Shown here: positions 8,448-17,772 of the stretch, one piece after another | Numbering within the stretch: the stretch's first letter is position 1 | How the letters are laid out: the number at the start of each line of letters is the position of its first letter | Origin: Litoreibacter roseus | GTDB taxonomy: Bacteria > Pseudomonadota > Alphaproteobacteria > Rhodobacterales > Rhodobacteraceae | Length of the DNA stretch: 64,000 nt | NCBI RefSeq assembly: GCF_009811795.1 | Contig: NZ_BLJE01000005.1 | Span: forward strand, 124,001-188,000 | Direction: 5' to 3' | The notes under the pieces: model-generated | Database searches by the model: none | Seen by the model: the letters and a program-made list of their open reading frames with translations, nothing else | Told to the model about the DNA's origin: nothing | Translations under genes and position numbers: made by a program

Positions 8448-9485
8448 ATGACAAACACACCACTTACCGACCTCGGGTGGTCGGATACCTTCGCGTCTCA
8501 CGTCACGTCGGAGATCAACGAAACCGTTCAACCCGGGCGGCTCAGCGACGTGCACCGCGACCGTGTTCTGGCAAAAACCGCAGAAGGCGATGCCAGCCTG
8601 ACCCTTCCGGCGGGTATGACCACAGGCGATCTGGCTGTGGGCGATTGGGTTCTGGCAGATCTCGCAACGGGACAGGTCAAAACACTGGTTCCGCGCCGTA
8701 ACGTTGTGCGCAGAAAGGCCGCCGGAAACGACATGCGGGCACAACTTATCGCGGCAAATGTCGATACGCTCATGATTGTCACGTCCTGCAACGCGGACTT
8801 CAATCCCGCCCGGCTTGAACGCTATCTGGCACTGGCGGCAAGCAGCGATGCCCTGCCACTTGTCGTTCTGACCAAAGCTGATCTCGCGGACGATGCCGCC
8901 TCCTACCGCAGAGAGGTGGAGCGTCTGTCACCTCTCGCAACCGCCCTGACAATCGATGCGCGTGACATGTCTGAGCTTGCGACGCTCGCGCCGTGGCTCA
9001 GGCCCGGTGACACGGCTGCGTTGGTGGGATCATCCGGTGTTGGCAAGTCAACGATCCTGAATGGCCTGACCGGCGCGACCGCTTTGACACAAGGCATCCG
9101 GGAGGACGACGCAAAAGGCAGACACACCACAACGTCCCGCAGTTTGCGCCAGACGACCTGTGGCGGTTGGCTCATTGATACGCCGGGGATGCGGTCCTTG
9201 CCGCTCGACAACAGCGCCGACGGGATCGCGCAGGTCTTCGCCGATTTCGATGGTCTCACGGATCAGTGCAAGTTCTCGGACTGCCAGCACCTGACAGAAC
9301 CCGGCTGCGCAATCCAAGCGGCGGTTGCCGCCGGGGACTTGGACGAAAAACGGTTTCACCGCTGGCAGAAGTTGCAGCGGGAAGACCAGTACAACTCTGA
9401 AACAATTGCCGAGGCACGAGCCCGCCACAAAAACTTCGGCAAACGAGTGAAGTCCGCGATGAAAGAAAAACGGGATAAGCCATAG
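8448..9485 (+). CDS. rsgA: Ribosome small-subunit GTPase RsgA
   Basis: 345 residues. RsgA is a circularly permuted GTPase that binds the 30S subunit late in assembly and promotes RbfA release. The order of motifs is permuted as expected: an OB-fold (about 30-85), G4 TKAD at 142-145, P-loop GSSGVGKST at 194-202, G3 DTPG at 244-247, then the zinc knuckle with Cys274, Cys279, His281 and Cys287. The basic C-terminus (KNFGKRVKSAMKEKRDK) probably contacts rRNA. It is a single gene with a 290-bp upstream region that may hold a leader peptide. Confidence 0.96.
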   Translation: MTNTPLTDLGWSDTFASHVTSEINETVQPGRLSDVHRDRVLAKTAEGDASLTLPAGMTTGDLAVGDWVLADLATGQVKTLVPRRNVVRRKAAGNDMRAQLIAANVDTLMIVTSCNADFNPARLERYLALAASSDALPLVVLTKADLADDAASYRREVERLSPLATALTIDARDMSELATLAPWLRPGDTAALVGSSGVGKSTILNGLTGATALTQGIREDDAKGRHTTTSRSLRQTTCGGWLIDTPGMRSLPLDNSADGIAQVFADFDGLTDQCKFSDCQHLTEPGCAIQAAVAAGDLDEKRFHRWQKLQREDQYNSETIAEARARHKNFGKRVKSAMKEKRDKP

Positions 9486-9851
9486 AGGTCTTTATGGGCG
9501 GATTTGGCAGTAACGCAGTCGTGCGCGCGGGCGGGCGGTTTGTCAATTTGAAGTGCTCAACTGGGCCTGCGCGAAGTACGATCAGGCCAAACGTGACAAC
9601 AAGAAGCCATATCGCGACATTCCCACACCAAGAGAAGATGACTCAAAAAACGCGCTCCGTTTACTGGGTCTGCGACGCGTACATGTCCTATGCCGTCATA
9701 AGGAGAGATCTGCGTGCTCGGCAGTGTCGTTTTGATGAGCTGCGTTAGAAAAATGCATGATGCCCCGCCACTCGATAGCCTTCAGATGCTGATCCATTTT
9801 GGGCCGTCTAAACGCCAATACCGCATGGATGCCAGAGTTCATTGATTGACC
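9486..9851. other. Intergenic stretch with no supported gene
   Basis: This 366-bp interval lies between rsgA and the thioesterase. Short frames exist on the plus strand (for example 9494-9748 and 9553-9735), but they lack ribosome binding sites, mix unlikely residues and match no family I know. It may be the remains of a decayed gene. No terminator, tRNA or repeat is visible. Confidence 0.5.
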
Positions 9852-10385
9852 TCAGCCTATCAACTTGGCTTCGCTCTCTTTCCAATGCTGTACGGCACTG
9901 GGTAGGGTTGTCGCCGGTTGGGGGATCCCAAGCGCTTCAAATGACAGATCGTTGGTCACAAGACCTTTACGCGATACGGCCGCGCCCTTGGAATAGCCCG
10001 TAGCGCACAGTGTTCCATCCATCGCAGAGAACTGAAAGAAGAGATAATTCCAGTGGGCGTCAGCCCCGGTCCAGCGGTAGCTCACTTTGTATTTCTGCCC
10101 AAGCTTCAACTGTCGCCGATAGGTGATGATGGCGCCGCCAAGGACCGGCTTCCACCTGTTCCTGATCAATGCTTTCAGGAATCCGGTTCGTGCAAAATAT
10201 TCAACGGTCATGAGGTCTGCGATCGTCAAATAGCGGCCGTTGTTCATGTGCAGGTTGATGTCGATATCGTTTGGAAGCACACGCAACTCACGTTCGAAGC
10301 CGTCGGTGATCGACAGCTTGGGCAGCCACCATGTGCGCAGAACAGTCCAGATTAACCTCAGATACAAATTCATTAGGCGCCCCAT
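9852..10385 (-). CDS. Hotdog-fold acyl-CoA thioesterase-like protein (THEM6-like)
   Basis: 177 residues. The motif LPNDIDINLHMNNGRYLTIAD (about 37-57) is the catalytic-helix region of 4HBT-type hotdog thioesterases, with Asp and Asn-Asn-Gly in the THEM6/YiiD-like arrangement. The rest (GGAIITYRRQLKLGQKY, ATGYSKGAAVSRKG) follows the fold. The N-terminus (LMNLYLRLIWTVLRTWW) is hydrophobic and may anchor it to the membrane. The start could be Met1 or Met5. It diverges from a MarR regulator over 66 bp containing a palindrome, so MarR probably controls both. A role in fatty acyl turnover is inferred. Confidence 0.82.
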   Translation of the reverse strand: MGRLMNLYLRLIWTVLRTWWLPKLSITDGFERELRVLPNDIDINLHMNNGRYLTIADLMTVEYFARTGFLKALIRNRWKPVLGGAIITYRRQLKLGQKYKVSYRWTGADAHWNYLFFQFSAMDGTLCATGYSKGAAVSRKGLVTNDLSFEALGIPQPATTLPSAVQHWKESEAKLIG

Positions 10386-10389
10386 ACTA

Positions 10390-10423
10390 GTTCAACTTTG
10401 AACCATAAAGATCATATTTGAAC
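10390..10423. promoter_or_regulatory. MarR-type operator between thioesterase and marR genes
   Basis: GTTCAA-CT-TTGAAC at 10390-10403 is a perfect dyad, and a further half-site TTTGAACC follows at about 10416-10423. The site sits in the 66-bp divergent spacer, near the thioesterase start. Its size and position fit autoregulation by the adjacent MarR protein. Confidence 0.55.
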
Positions 10424-10451
10424 CAATCAAGGCACGGTTTATACTCTATGT

Positions 10452-10928
10452 ATGAAGCATCCATCCGACCCTATTCCTACCGATGATGTGTCACCCGCGG
10501 TTGCAACAGAGACGTGGCTAGCGGTTGTGCAAACCTACAACGAATGCACCGCGACATTATCAAAACGTCTCGAACCGCTTGGACTGTCGTTGCTCGAACA
10601 CGAAGTTCTGATGAACCTCATGCGGTCTGATGACCTAACGCAGAAGCAGCTTTCGCATCGGTGTTTTTCTGCAAAAAGCGGGATCAGCATGCTCATCTCG
10701 CGCTTTGAAGCCGACGGGCTGATCAGCCGGCGCCGGTCTGCGACAGATCAAAGAGCGTGGCTCCTATCGCTCACGCCAAAGGGACAAATACTTGCACGTC
10801 AGGCCTTTGATATTCAAAGCGAGGTTGTGACGGCCATGGCCAAGGCTTTTTCTGACGAGGAGCTGTCACTCGTCAAATCACGCATGGAGGATGCAACAGC
10901 GCGCCTCAGGACTTTAAGGGACAGCTGA
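10452..10928 (+). CDS. MarR-family transcriptional regulator
   Basis: 158 residues, winged helix-turn-helix dimer. The core GLSLLEHEVLMNLMRSDDLT, QKQLSHRCFSAKSGISMLIS (recognition helix) and EADGLISRRRSATDQRAWLL (wing with the usual D-R-R/A) are textbook MarR. The terminal helices mediate dimerisation. It is divergent from a thioesterase and probably represses it and itself through the palindrome at 10390. The likely ligand is a small aromatic or acyl compound, but nothing shows which. Confidence 0.9.
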   Translation: MKHPSDPIPTDDVSPAVATETWLAVVQTYNECTATLSKRLEPLGLSLLEHEVLMNLMRSDDLTQKQLSHRCFSAKSGISMLISRFEADGLISRRRSATDQRAWLLSLTPKGQILARQAFDIQSEVVTAMAKAFSDEELSLVKSRMEDATARLRTLRDS

Positions 10929-11034
10929 GCCTTCAACAAAAGTGACCGTCAGCTTGGCCGCGGTGCCAACCCGCTTCTGAAGCAGCAAAGGCGACCTACA
11001 GAGCGTACTGAATTTTTCTAAGACAGGGGGGATG

Positions 11035-11124
11035 TGGCGGAGCGGAAGGGATTCGAACCCTCGAGACGGTTCCCCGCCTACACACTTTCCAGGCGTGCGC
11101 CTTCGACCACTCGGCCACCGCTCC
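11035..11124 (-). tRNA. tRNA-Ser(GGA)
   Basis: On the minus strand the acceptor stem GGAGCGG (11124-11118) pairs with CCGCTCC (11045-11039). The discriminator G and an encoded CCA follow (11038-11035). The anticodon loop reads CTGGAAA, giving anticodon GGA. The long variable arm (GGCGGGGAACCGTC region) marks it as a class II serine tRNA. The T arm GGGTTCGAATCCC is standard. Confidence 0.96.
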
Positions 11125-11255
11125 GCCGGCGGGTCTATCAGTAAGTTTTGTCCGGGGGCAAGAGGGCACAGACAGAATGATCGGCCCTTTCGCGAAAGTT
11201 TTTGCGCGACTGTGGCCTGCTCATCAAACCCTTTCAAAACAAACCACCGGTCAGC

Positions 11256-13736
11256 TTACGGTTGGGGCGCGTCATCCCCTTCTGGAGCGTCTGAGCTGTC
11301 ATCGGATGGATCGGACAACTCCAGATCTTCCCGCGGGCCTTTCGGGGTCGGGTCTTCCGGCGGCTCCTGCTGGGGCGCGGCCTGCTGCAGCACTTCTGGA
11401 TTTCGCAGCCAGACATCGCGCTGCGCGAATGGGATCTCGATACCTTCTTCTTCGAACCGTTTCACGATGTTGTGCCGCATCTCGGTTTGGGCCGAAAGCG
11501 TATGGTTGACGTCCCGCAAGATTGCACGGATTTCGAAATCCAGAGAGTCCGCACCGAACCCGATAAAGAATACTGACGGCGGTGGGCGCAGGATCACCAC
11601 CGGGTGATCTTCGGCAACCCCTTGCAAAATCTCTTGTACCTTGCGCGTGTCGGACCCGTAGGCCACACCCACCGGTACAATCAAACGACCGCTAAGGTTG
11701 CCCTTCGTCCAGTTGGTCACGGAGGTCGAAATCAGATCGGCATTGGGCACGATGACGTCGCGGCGATCAAAGGTCTCGATGCGGGTGGCCCGGACTGAAA
11801 TGTCCTTCACGACCCCCATGGTGCCGCCGACCTCGATCCAGTCCCCCTCGCTGACCGGACGCTCGATCAGAAGAATGATGCCCGACACGAAGTTCGAGAC
11901 GATGGTTTGCAGACCAAAACCAATGCCCACGGATAGTGCACCCGCGACAATGGCCAAACTGCTAAGATCAATCCCAGCCGTGGTGATTGCGATCACTGCT
12001 GCGAGGAAGATGCCGACATAGCCCGTCCCCGAAATGATCGCATTGCGCCCGCCCGTGTCGATCCGTGTCTTCGGTAAAACTTGCGTTTTCAGCGCGCCCT
12101 GTAAGAAGCGGGTCAGCATGTAGCCAATGGCGAAGATGATCGCGAAAGTTAGAAAATCTGTTGGCGAAATGCGGGTGCTGCCGATCTGGAACCCTGTTGC
12201 GACGACGGTCCATGCCTCTTGCAATTGCGTGGTGCGCGCGCCCCAAATCAACAGGAAAAACGGCGTAGCCAGTATGGTCAGGGCAAAGCTGAGGATCACA
12301 GGGATCAGCCCGTCCTCAAGCCGGTCATCACCAACAAAGAGCGCGTAGGTGTCACGAGCCAGGCGTTGCAGGACCGCGACAAGGCCGACCAAGGCAACGG
12401 TCTGCAGCGCAGAGAAGACAAGCATGTTACCCGCGTAGCGATAGCCGATCAGGCCCAGAAGCGGACCGATAACCGCCAGAAGGATCGTCCCCCGTGACAG
12501 GAACCGCAGGATTAATCCGACGGGCGCCTCCGCCTTCACCTCGGCCTCCGCGTCATCCTCGACCTCGGCTAGCTTTTCGTTTGCCGATGTCATCAGGCGC
12601 GCCAAGCGGAAGAGCACGTAGCCCCCCAGCAAAAGAATCGGGAAGCCCAGAACCGCGATGGCCGCATCGCTCAGGAACCCCTCTTCCCCGAGCCGTCGAA
12701 TGCCGATCCGCAACGCCAGCAGAATACCTGCGGCGACCGCAAGACGGCGCCCACGGCCCAAGAGCCTGGCACTGAGGTTCAAGATAGGTCGAGGCGGGAA
12801 TGCGGCCGGGAAAACCTGCTGACCAAGCCACCGGCTGACAAAGAGAATAATCACCGTCGCAGAGAGAATGCGCAAAAGCATGTCGCCCACGCGCGATGTC
12901 AGCATGCTTTGATCTGCGGCCTCGATTAGACCACTAAGCCCCAGAATGGGCAGCGCCATCGATACAAGCGAAATGAAAAATACACCAACCCGGTACCCAG
13001 CCCGGCTGGAGGACTCGCGTTTCCGCAGGTAGTTGAGACCTTTGTCGATCCACGCATTCGATCTCAGGATCAAAAGGCCTGCGACAACCAAAAGAACAAC
13101 AATAACCGGAAGATTGTCATGAAGCTGCTTGCGTTTTATCGGCGAATTGAAGTTGTTCACCACTTCCCGACGCACTTGGGTGACGAAGCGCGACACATCC
13201 TTGGCTGTGTCATTCCATGTTGCAGGCATCAGCGGCGATGGACCCAGTTCCAGAACTCGGTTCGTCTGACGTTCGATCAAAAGCGCATCAACTTCGCCGA
13301 TCAGGCCATTGACCTGCGTAAAAGCCTCTTCCGCACGTCGGACGGGCGTCAGCAAAGTATTCAGCTGGCTGTTCAACTCACTGCGCCGTTCAGCAATTTC
13401 GGGCGCTTCCTCTGCCTCGCCTTCAGCGGGCTTCGGACCAAGGGTTTCGATCTGATTTCTCAGGGTGGTGATGCGTTCCGAGTTGATACTCTGCGCCGCC
13501 AGAAACTTCTGCCGCCAGTCGAACAACTCGGAAGACAGGCTGTCCAGTTGCTCAAGTGTGGTGTTTTCATCCGCAAGCAGGTTGTCCGCCCGGCTGGCAA
13601 CGCGGTCCCAGAGATTGTAGTCCGGCTGCCCGGATTGAGTCTGCGAGGTCTGCGCGACAAGGCCGGACGGCACCGTAACAGCAGCAACACAAAATGCGCT
13701 GAAAACGCAGAGCAACAGAACCTTGATGTAGCGCAT
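11256..13736 (-). CDS. Large MscS-family mechanosensitive channel with DUF3772 domain
   Basis: 827 residues from the ATG at 13734-13736, which starts one base after the cysK stop. A signal peptide ([20 protein letters not shown]) precedes a periplasmic coiled-coil DUF3772-type region (to about residue 190). Multiple membrane spans follow, and then a C-terminal MscS module (about 560-790). The pore-helix region reads [20 protein letters not shown], followed by the beta domain [19 protein letters not shown]. The tail is Pro/Glu/Asp-rich. The channel should release solutes on hypo-osmotic shock. An ATG 13 codons upstream overlaps cysK and is less likely. It is the last gene of the minus-strand run, tightly linked to cysK. 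Confidence 0.93.
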   Translation of the reverse strand: MRYIKVLLLCVFSAFCVAAVTVPSGLVAQTSQTQSGQPDYNLWDRVASRADNLLADENTTLEQLDSLSSELFDWRQKFLAAQSINSERITTLRNQIETLGPKPAEGEAEEAPEIAERRSELNSQLNTLLTPVRRAEEAFTQVNGLIGEVDALLIERQTNRVLELGPSPLMPATWNDTAKDVSRFVTQVRREVVNNFNSPIKRKQLHDNLPVIVVLLVVAGLLILRSNAWIDKGLNYLRKRESSSRAGYRVGVFFISLVSMALPILGLSGLIEAADQSMLTSRVGDMLLRILSATVIILFVSRWLGQQVFPAAFPPRPILNLSARLLGRGRRLAVAAGILLALRIGIRRLGEEGFLSDAAIAVLGFPILLLGGYVLFRLARLMTSANEKLAEVEDDAEAEVKAEAPVGLILRFLSRGTILLAVIGPLLGLIGYRYAGNMLVFSALQTVALVGLVAVLQRLARDTYALFVGDDRLEDGLIPVILSFALTILATPFFLLIWGARTTQLQEAWTVVATGFQIGSTRISPTDFLTFAIIFAIGYMLTRFLQGALKTQVLPKTRIDTGGRNAIISGTGYVGIFLAAVIAITTAGIDLSSLAIVAGALSVGIGFGLQTIVSNFVSGIILLIERPVSEGDWIEVGGTMGVVKDISVRATRIETFDRRDVIVPNADLISTSVTNWTKGNLSGRLIVPVGVAYGSDTRKVQEILQGVAEDHPVVILRPPPSVFFIGFGADSLDFEIRAILRDVNHTLSAQTEMRHNIVKRFEEEGIEIPFAQRDVWLRNPEVLQQAAPQQEPPEDPTPKGPREDLELSDPSDDSSDAPEGDDAPQP

Positions 13737-13737
13737 A

Positions 13738-14769
13738 TCAGTCCTCGAACACCGTCGGCAAAAGCGGTGTTTCATCCTCGAGCCATGCAGGGCATGGCAG
13801 GTTTTTCTCTTTTAGGAACTCAGGGTTATAGAGCTTGGACTGGTAACGCGTGCCGTAGTCACACAGGATTGTCACGATGGTATGCCCCGGGCCCAGATCC
13901 TTGGCCAAGCGGATGGCACCGGCGATGTTAACGCCTGAGGATGCGCCCATGCACAGCCCTTCGTCACGTAACAGGTCAAACACGATCGGCAGCGCCTCTT
14001 CGTCCGGGACCTGATAGGCGAAATCAGGGGTGAAGCCTTCGAGATTTTTCGTAATCCGCACCTGACCGATCCCTTCCGCGATAGAGCCGCCATCCGTCGT
14101 TAGCTCACCCGTCGTATAGAAATCGTAAAGCGCGGCCCCCATGGGATCTGCCAATCCGATCTTGACCCCTTTTGGCTGCAGGACCGTCGCTACGCCCGCC
14201 AATGTGCCGCCGGATCCCACCGCGCAGATAAAGCCGTCCACCTTACCGCCCGTCTGACCCCAAATCTCTGGTCCAGTCGTCTCGATATGAGCCTTGCGGT
14301 TCGCCACGTTGTCGAACTGGTTGGCCCAGATTGCGCCGTTCTCTGCGGTCTCGTTCAATTTCTTCGCCAAACGCTCGGAGTAGCGAACGAAATTGTTCGG
14401 ATTTCGGTAAGGGGCAGCCGGAACCTTCACCAAAGTCGCACCAGCGAGCTTCAGCATGTCCATCTTTTCCTGGCTCTGGGTCTCTGGGATGACGATGACG
14501 GTCTTGAACCCCATCGATGCGCCAACCAGCGACAGACCTATGCCGGTATTTCCCGCAGTGCCTTCGACAATCGTACCACCGGGCTTCAGCGCGCCGCTGG
14601 CAATGGCGTCCTGAATGATGGTCAGCGCCGGACGATCCTTGACCGATTGACCTGGGTTCATGAACTCGCATTTCCCCAAGATTTCGCAGCCGGTCAGCTC
14701 GCTGGCCTTGTTCAGCCGGATCAAGGGGGTGTTCCCGATCAGGTCTGCCAGATTTGATTTGACGGTCAT
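13738..14769 (-). CDS. cysK: Cysteine synthase A
   Basis: 343 residues, PLP-dependent O-acetylserine sulfhydrylase. The PLP lysine is Lys44 in NPGQSVKDRPA, the substrate loop TAGNTG is at 71-76, and a GSGGTLAGV phosphate-binding loop lies in the middle. The protein is about 30 residues longer than E. coli CysK, with a C-terminal extension ending LPTVFED; Rhodobacterales homologues share this, as I recall. It sits directly downstream of trgA/trgB, as at the tellurite-resistance locus of Rhodobacter sphaeroides (from memory). Cysteine supply and tellurite tolerance are linked there. A cysE gene is 44 kb away in this window. Confidence 0.94.
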   Translation of the reverse strand: MTVKSNLADLIGNTPLIRLNKASELTGCEILGKCEFMNPGQSVKDRPALTIIQDAIASGALKPGGTIVEGTAGNTGIGLSLVGASMGFKTVIVIPETQSQEKMDMLKLAGATLVKVPAAPYRNPNNFVRYSERLAKKLNETAENGAIWANQFDNVANRKAHIETTGPEIWGQTGGKVDGFICAVGSGGTLAGVATVLQPKGVKIGLADPMGAALYDFYTTGELTTDGGSIAEGIGQVRITKNLEGFTPDFAYQVPDEEALPIVFDLLRDEGLCMGASSGVNIAGAIRLAKDLGPGHTIVTILCDYGTRYQSKLYNPEFLKEKNLPCPAWLEDETPLLPTVFED

Positions 14770-14838
14770 GCGGCGCCCTCCCCGGCAGTGATCGATTGTG
14801 TTGATCGTCTCTGTTGATAGGACGTCATCTTCGGGAAC

Positions 14839-15966
14839 TCAACCAGCAGTGCCTGCACGTAAACGTGCCCTGTTCTGCGCCAGCCAGAGAGCCGAGATCA
14901 CCAGTGGTGCATTCGAGATCTCACCGCTGGTCAGAGCCCCCATGAACTGATCGTAGCTGACCACCATTGCGCGGATGTCTTCCGCCTCGGTTTCCAGTCC
15001 GCCAAAGCCCGCCGCGTCATTAGGTAAATCCGCAATGCCAAGATAGGAAACGATGTACTCCGTCGCCGCCCCCGGCGAGACGTAGTAGCTGGACATGTGA
15101 TGAAGCGCGCCAAGTTCGATCCCAGCTTCTTCCTGCGCCTCACGGCGCGCGGCAGCCTCCGGCGTTTCATATGGATCGATCCGACCCGCGATAGCCTCCA
15201 ACAGCCACGGAACGGGATCGTTGCGCGATACAAGAGACGCCCGAAACTGTTCGATCAAAAGCACCCGGTCCCGCACCGGATCATAGGGCAACACAGTCAC
15301 GGCGTCGGCCGCAATGAACACAGCGCGTTCCACCAGATCGCTCTGACCGCCATCAAAGTGACGGTACTTTACGTCCAACTCGTCCAGAGCAAAGAATTCG
15401 GAATAGATCCTGCGCTGGTCAACAATCTCAACGTCATCTCTGGCAAGGCCGGACCTCAGGTCAATCGGCGATGGTTTGGAGACGGCGTTGACCCGCGCCT
15501 GCGCCCGCGTTTCGATCACGGTCATCCGACTTGCGACCTCGTTTGCATTTAACGCGCCATAATAGCTCATGATCTCGACTGCGGCCTCGCGGCGCACGGG
15601 ACCAAAGCGATCCTGCCAGTCGACGAGGTTCCATATCTCTCCGGGATGCCATGCGTCTGACGTGGCCCGATAAACCCGTGCATCATACTTGCGGCCATCT
15701 GAGATGACCGTGCAGTTTTGCAGATCGAATGCGAAAGGGCCTTCGTAAAAGCTGATCCGGTCCAACTGCGCGTCTGATACGCCGCGCAAAAACATACCGT
15801 CGGCTTGCGCGCCCTCGCGCGGGACGATCATCGGGAAATGTTGCCCCGCGACCCAATAAGTTTGGTGATCCGGTAGATGCGCTGGCTCATAGGATGGGCT
15901 GGCCCCCAGAACTGTCTTCAACAGAGTAGCATCGCAGAGCGTGCCATAGAGAAACAGGTTCGTCAT
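14839..15966 (-). CDS. trgB: TrgB-like fusion of AIG2/gamma-glutamylcyclotransferase domain and NUDIX hydrolase
   Basis: 375 residues. Residues 1-130 form an AIG2/GGCT-like domain (start MTNLFLYGTLCD, with EGPFAFD holding the acidic residue of that family). Residues 210-365 form a NUDIX hydrolase of the ADP-ribose pyrophosphatase type. The NUDIX box is at 261-283 and keeps every key residue (G-x5-E-x7-REAQEEAG). The fusion and its position between trgA and cysK match TrgB of R. sphaeroides, where trgAB raises tellurite resistance (from memory). Likely activity: hydrolysis of ADP-ribose or a related nucleotide; the role of the first domain is unknown. The 41-bp gap to trgA suggests one transcript. 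Confidence 0.86.
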   Translation of the reverse strand: MTNLFLYGTLCDATLLKTVLGASPSYEPAHLPDHQTYWVAGQHFPMIVPREGAQADGMFLRGVSDAQLDRISFYEGPFAFDLQNCTVISDGRKYDARVYRATSDAWHPGEIWNLVDWQDRFGPVRREAAVEIMSYYGALNANEVASRMTVIETRAQARVNAVSKPSPIDLRSGLARDDVEIVDQRRIYSEFFALDELDVKYRHFDGGQSDLVERAVFIAADAVTVLPYDPVRDRVLLIEQFRASLVSRNDPVPWLLEAIAGRIDPYETPEAAARREAQEEAGIELGALHHMSSYYVSPGAATEYIVSYLGIADLPNDAAGFGGLETEAEDIRAMVVSYDQFMGALTSGEISNAPLVISALWLAQNRARLRAGTAG

Positions 15967-16007
15967 AAAAGCACTTTCGGCGAAAATCCGGGATCTGACC
16001 TAAAGCA

Positions 16008-16448
16008 TCAGCTCCACCGGCGGTTGGTCCATTCAGCGGCAATACCACCGATCACGGCCCCTGCAATAAGATATGTGAGCGGACCCGATGCCGCCAGCAA
16101 AAGTGCGTATTCCACGAATATGCCGAACATGCCAACGATCGCTTCCATCGGTCCATCGTATCGCAGGCCAACGGACCGCTTGATCATCTCACTGATCGAG
16201 AAGGTCAACAGAACGTAGAAGAGGCAGACCACAACCGTATAGATGCCCGAATTGATGGCCACCGCGTAATTCTTGCCCACAAGATTGCCCATCACGCGCC
16301 ATCCGCACACGACGGGAATGAGAACCGAAACAGGGAACAGCCAGTTCACCGGCATGCCCTCTGGCAATAGGGGAATGACGGACTGCGCGGTCAAATATCC
16401 TGTCACGCCGAAAATTAGCGCGGCGATGATCTTGGCGGCTGTGGGCAT
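16008..16448 (-). CDS. trgA: TrgA-family inner-membrane protein
   Basis: 146 residues with four predicted spans: AAKIIAALIFGVTGYLTAQS, WLFPVSVLIPVVCGW, INSGIYTVVVCLFYVLLTFS and a C-terminal hydrophobic pair (MFGIFVEYALLLAASG / YLIAGAVIGGIAAEW). There are no known catalytic motifs. The family call rests on the MPTAAK start, size, topology and the position next to trgB and cysK. In R. sphaeroides TrgA is needed with TrgB for high-level tellurite resistance; that is recalled knowledge. It is 12 bp downstream of cfa. Confidence 0.8.
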   Translation of the reverse strand: MPTAAKIIAALIFGVTGYLTAQSVIPLLPEGMPVNWLFPVSVLIPVVCGWRVMGNLVGKNYAVAINSGIYTVVVCLFYVLLTFSISEMIKRSVGLRYDGPMEAIVGMFGIFVEYALLLAASGPLTYLIAGAVIGGIAAEWTNRRWS

Positions 16449-16460
16449 TGAAAGGTGTCT

Positions 16461-17672
16461 CTATTCCGGTCGTGTCATCGTGATCTGTGTCACGTCGCAG
16501 TTTCCACTCCAGAAAGTAGCCGCGCAAGAGGTCAGATAAAAATTCCACATCCGACGGAACCTGGCATCAAATCCAAGCTCTGCAACCTCATCCCATCGGG
16601 CGTTGAACGTCTCATGCCAGCGGCGCAATGTCTGGCTGTAGCTCTCGCCGAATTCGATGGAATGCTTAAGGTTCAACCCAGAGCGCGCGATCTCGTCCCG
16701 CAGGACTTTCGGGCTGGGCAGCATGCCCCCCGGAAAGATATATTTCTGAATGAAATCAACGCCTCGCTTGTAGACAGCCCACCGTCTGTGCTCAACGGTT
16801 ATGATCTGCAGCGTTGCGTTCTTGCCAGGCTTCAAGCGGTCACGCACAGCGTTGAAATAAACCGGCCAGTATTTCTCGCCGACGGCCTCAAACATCTCGA
16901 TTGAGGCGATGCCGTCATATGTGCCTTTTTCGTCGCGGTAGTCCTGCATCTTGATCTCGACCTGCCCCTCAAGCCCGGCTTTGCGGATGCGATCCACTGC
17001 GTAATCGTGCTGTTCCTGACTGATTGTGAGCCCGGTCACTTTCAGACCCCGCTCTTTCGCGGCGTATTCGGCAAAGCCACCCCAGCCACACCCGATCTCC
17101 AGGACGTGATCCCCCGGCTGCGCCCCCATTTCGTCGATCATGCTGGCGTATTTCTGGGTCTGGGCCTTCTCCATGCTCTCTTGCCCGGTCTTAAAAAAGG
17201 CAGAGCTGTAGGTCATCGTGTCGTCGAGCCAGATGTCATAAAATTCGTTACCGAGATCGTAATGATAGCTGATATTCTTCTTGGCTTGCTTGCGGGAATT
17301 GGCCTGCATCCAAAATCGTAGTTTCTCGTAGGCCCGGACAAGCCCCATACCGGGATAGCCATCATAGACGTCCTCATTGTCCGCGTGCACCAGATCCATG
17401 AGCGCCTGCAGGTCCGGCGTCGACCACCAGTCATCCAGATAGGCGTCGCAGAAGCCCAGATCGCCCTCGCGGATGAGCCGCGCGAAAAGATCGTTGTTGT
17501 GAACGGTAAATTCAGCAATTGGCCCGGGCTTTGCACCCTCTGCGCGAAAGACGCGACCGTCCTCCAGCTTGATATCGAGCCGTCCATAGGTCAGCTTCTG
17601 TGCCGTCTGAAAGGCCTGAGAAAAATAGCGCGGCAGAGCCTTCTGTCCGACGGTGGTATTAAGAGCTTCCAT
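16461..17672 (-). CDS. cfa: Cyclopropane-fatty-acyl-phospholipid synthase
   Basis: 403 residues. The enzyme methylenates unsaturated acyl chains of membrane phospholipids using S-adenosylmethionine. The SAM-binding loop VLEIGCGWGG is at 190-199. The preceding SYHYDLGNEFYDIWLDDTMT block and the later SIEMFEAVGEKYWPVYF and QIITVEHRR blocks hold the catalytic Glu and bicarbonate-site residues. Length fits the family. It follows phr by 100 bp that contain two inverted repeats, so it probably has its own promoter. I recall that phrA and cfaA are neighbours and RpoE (singlet oxygen) targets in R. sphaeroides. Confidence 0.95.
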   Translation of the reverse strand: MEALNTTVGQKALPRYFSQAFQTAQKLTYGRLDIKLEDGRVFRAEGAKPGPIAEFTVHNNDLFARLIREGDLGFCDAYLDDWWSTPDLQALMDLVHADNEDVYDGYPGMGLVRAYEKLRFWMQANSRKQAKKNISYHYDLGNEFYDIWLDDTMTYSSAFFKTGQESMEKAQTQKYASMIDEMGAQPGDHVLEIGCGWGGFAEYAAKERGLKVTGLTISQEQHDYAVDRIRKAGLEGQVEIKMQDYRDEKGTYDGIASIEMFEAVGEKYWPVYFNAVRDRLKPGKNATLQIITVEHRRWAVYKRGVDFIQKYIFPGGMLPSPKVLRDEIARSGLNLKHSIEFGESYSQTLRRWHETFNARWDEVAELGFDARFRRMWNFYLTSCAATFWSGNCDVTQITMTRPE

Positions 17673-17682
17673 GGATCATCCA

Positions 17683-17753
17683 TTACACAAGTTGTAAACT
17701 AAATTAGACAGATAGGCGGCGGTGGCTCAAGAGAAATTAACCTGTGTTAATTT
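17683..17753. promoter_or_regulatory. Two inverted repeats in the cfa promoter region
   Basis: AAATTAAC-CTGT-GTTAATTT (17734-17753) is a perfect 8-bp dyad. TTACA-CAAGT-TGTAA (17683-17697) is a second, nearer the cfa start. Both are in the 100-bp AT-rich gap between phr and cfa. They look like regulator sites rather than a terminator, since no GC-rich stem or T-run is present. Confidence 0.4.
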
Positions 17754-17772
17754 TCGAAAACCTGACCCCACG

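Noticed and set aside
9494-9748. An 84-codon frame after rsgA
   Set aside because: No family, no ribosome binding site, unlikely residue mix; the stretch is better called non-coding or decayed.
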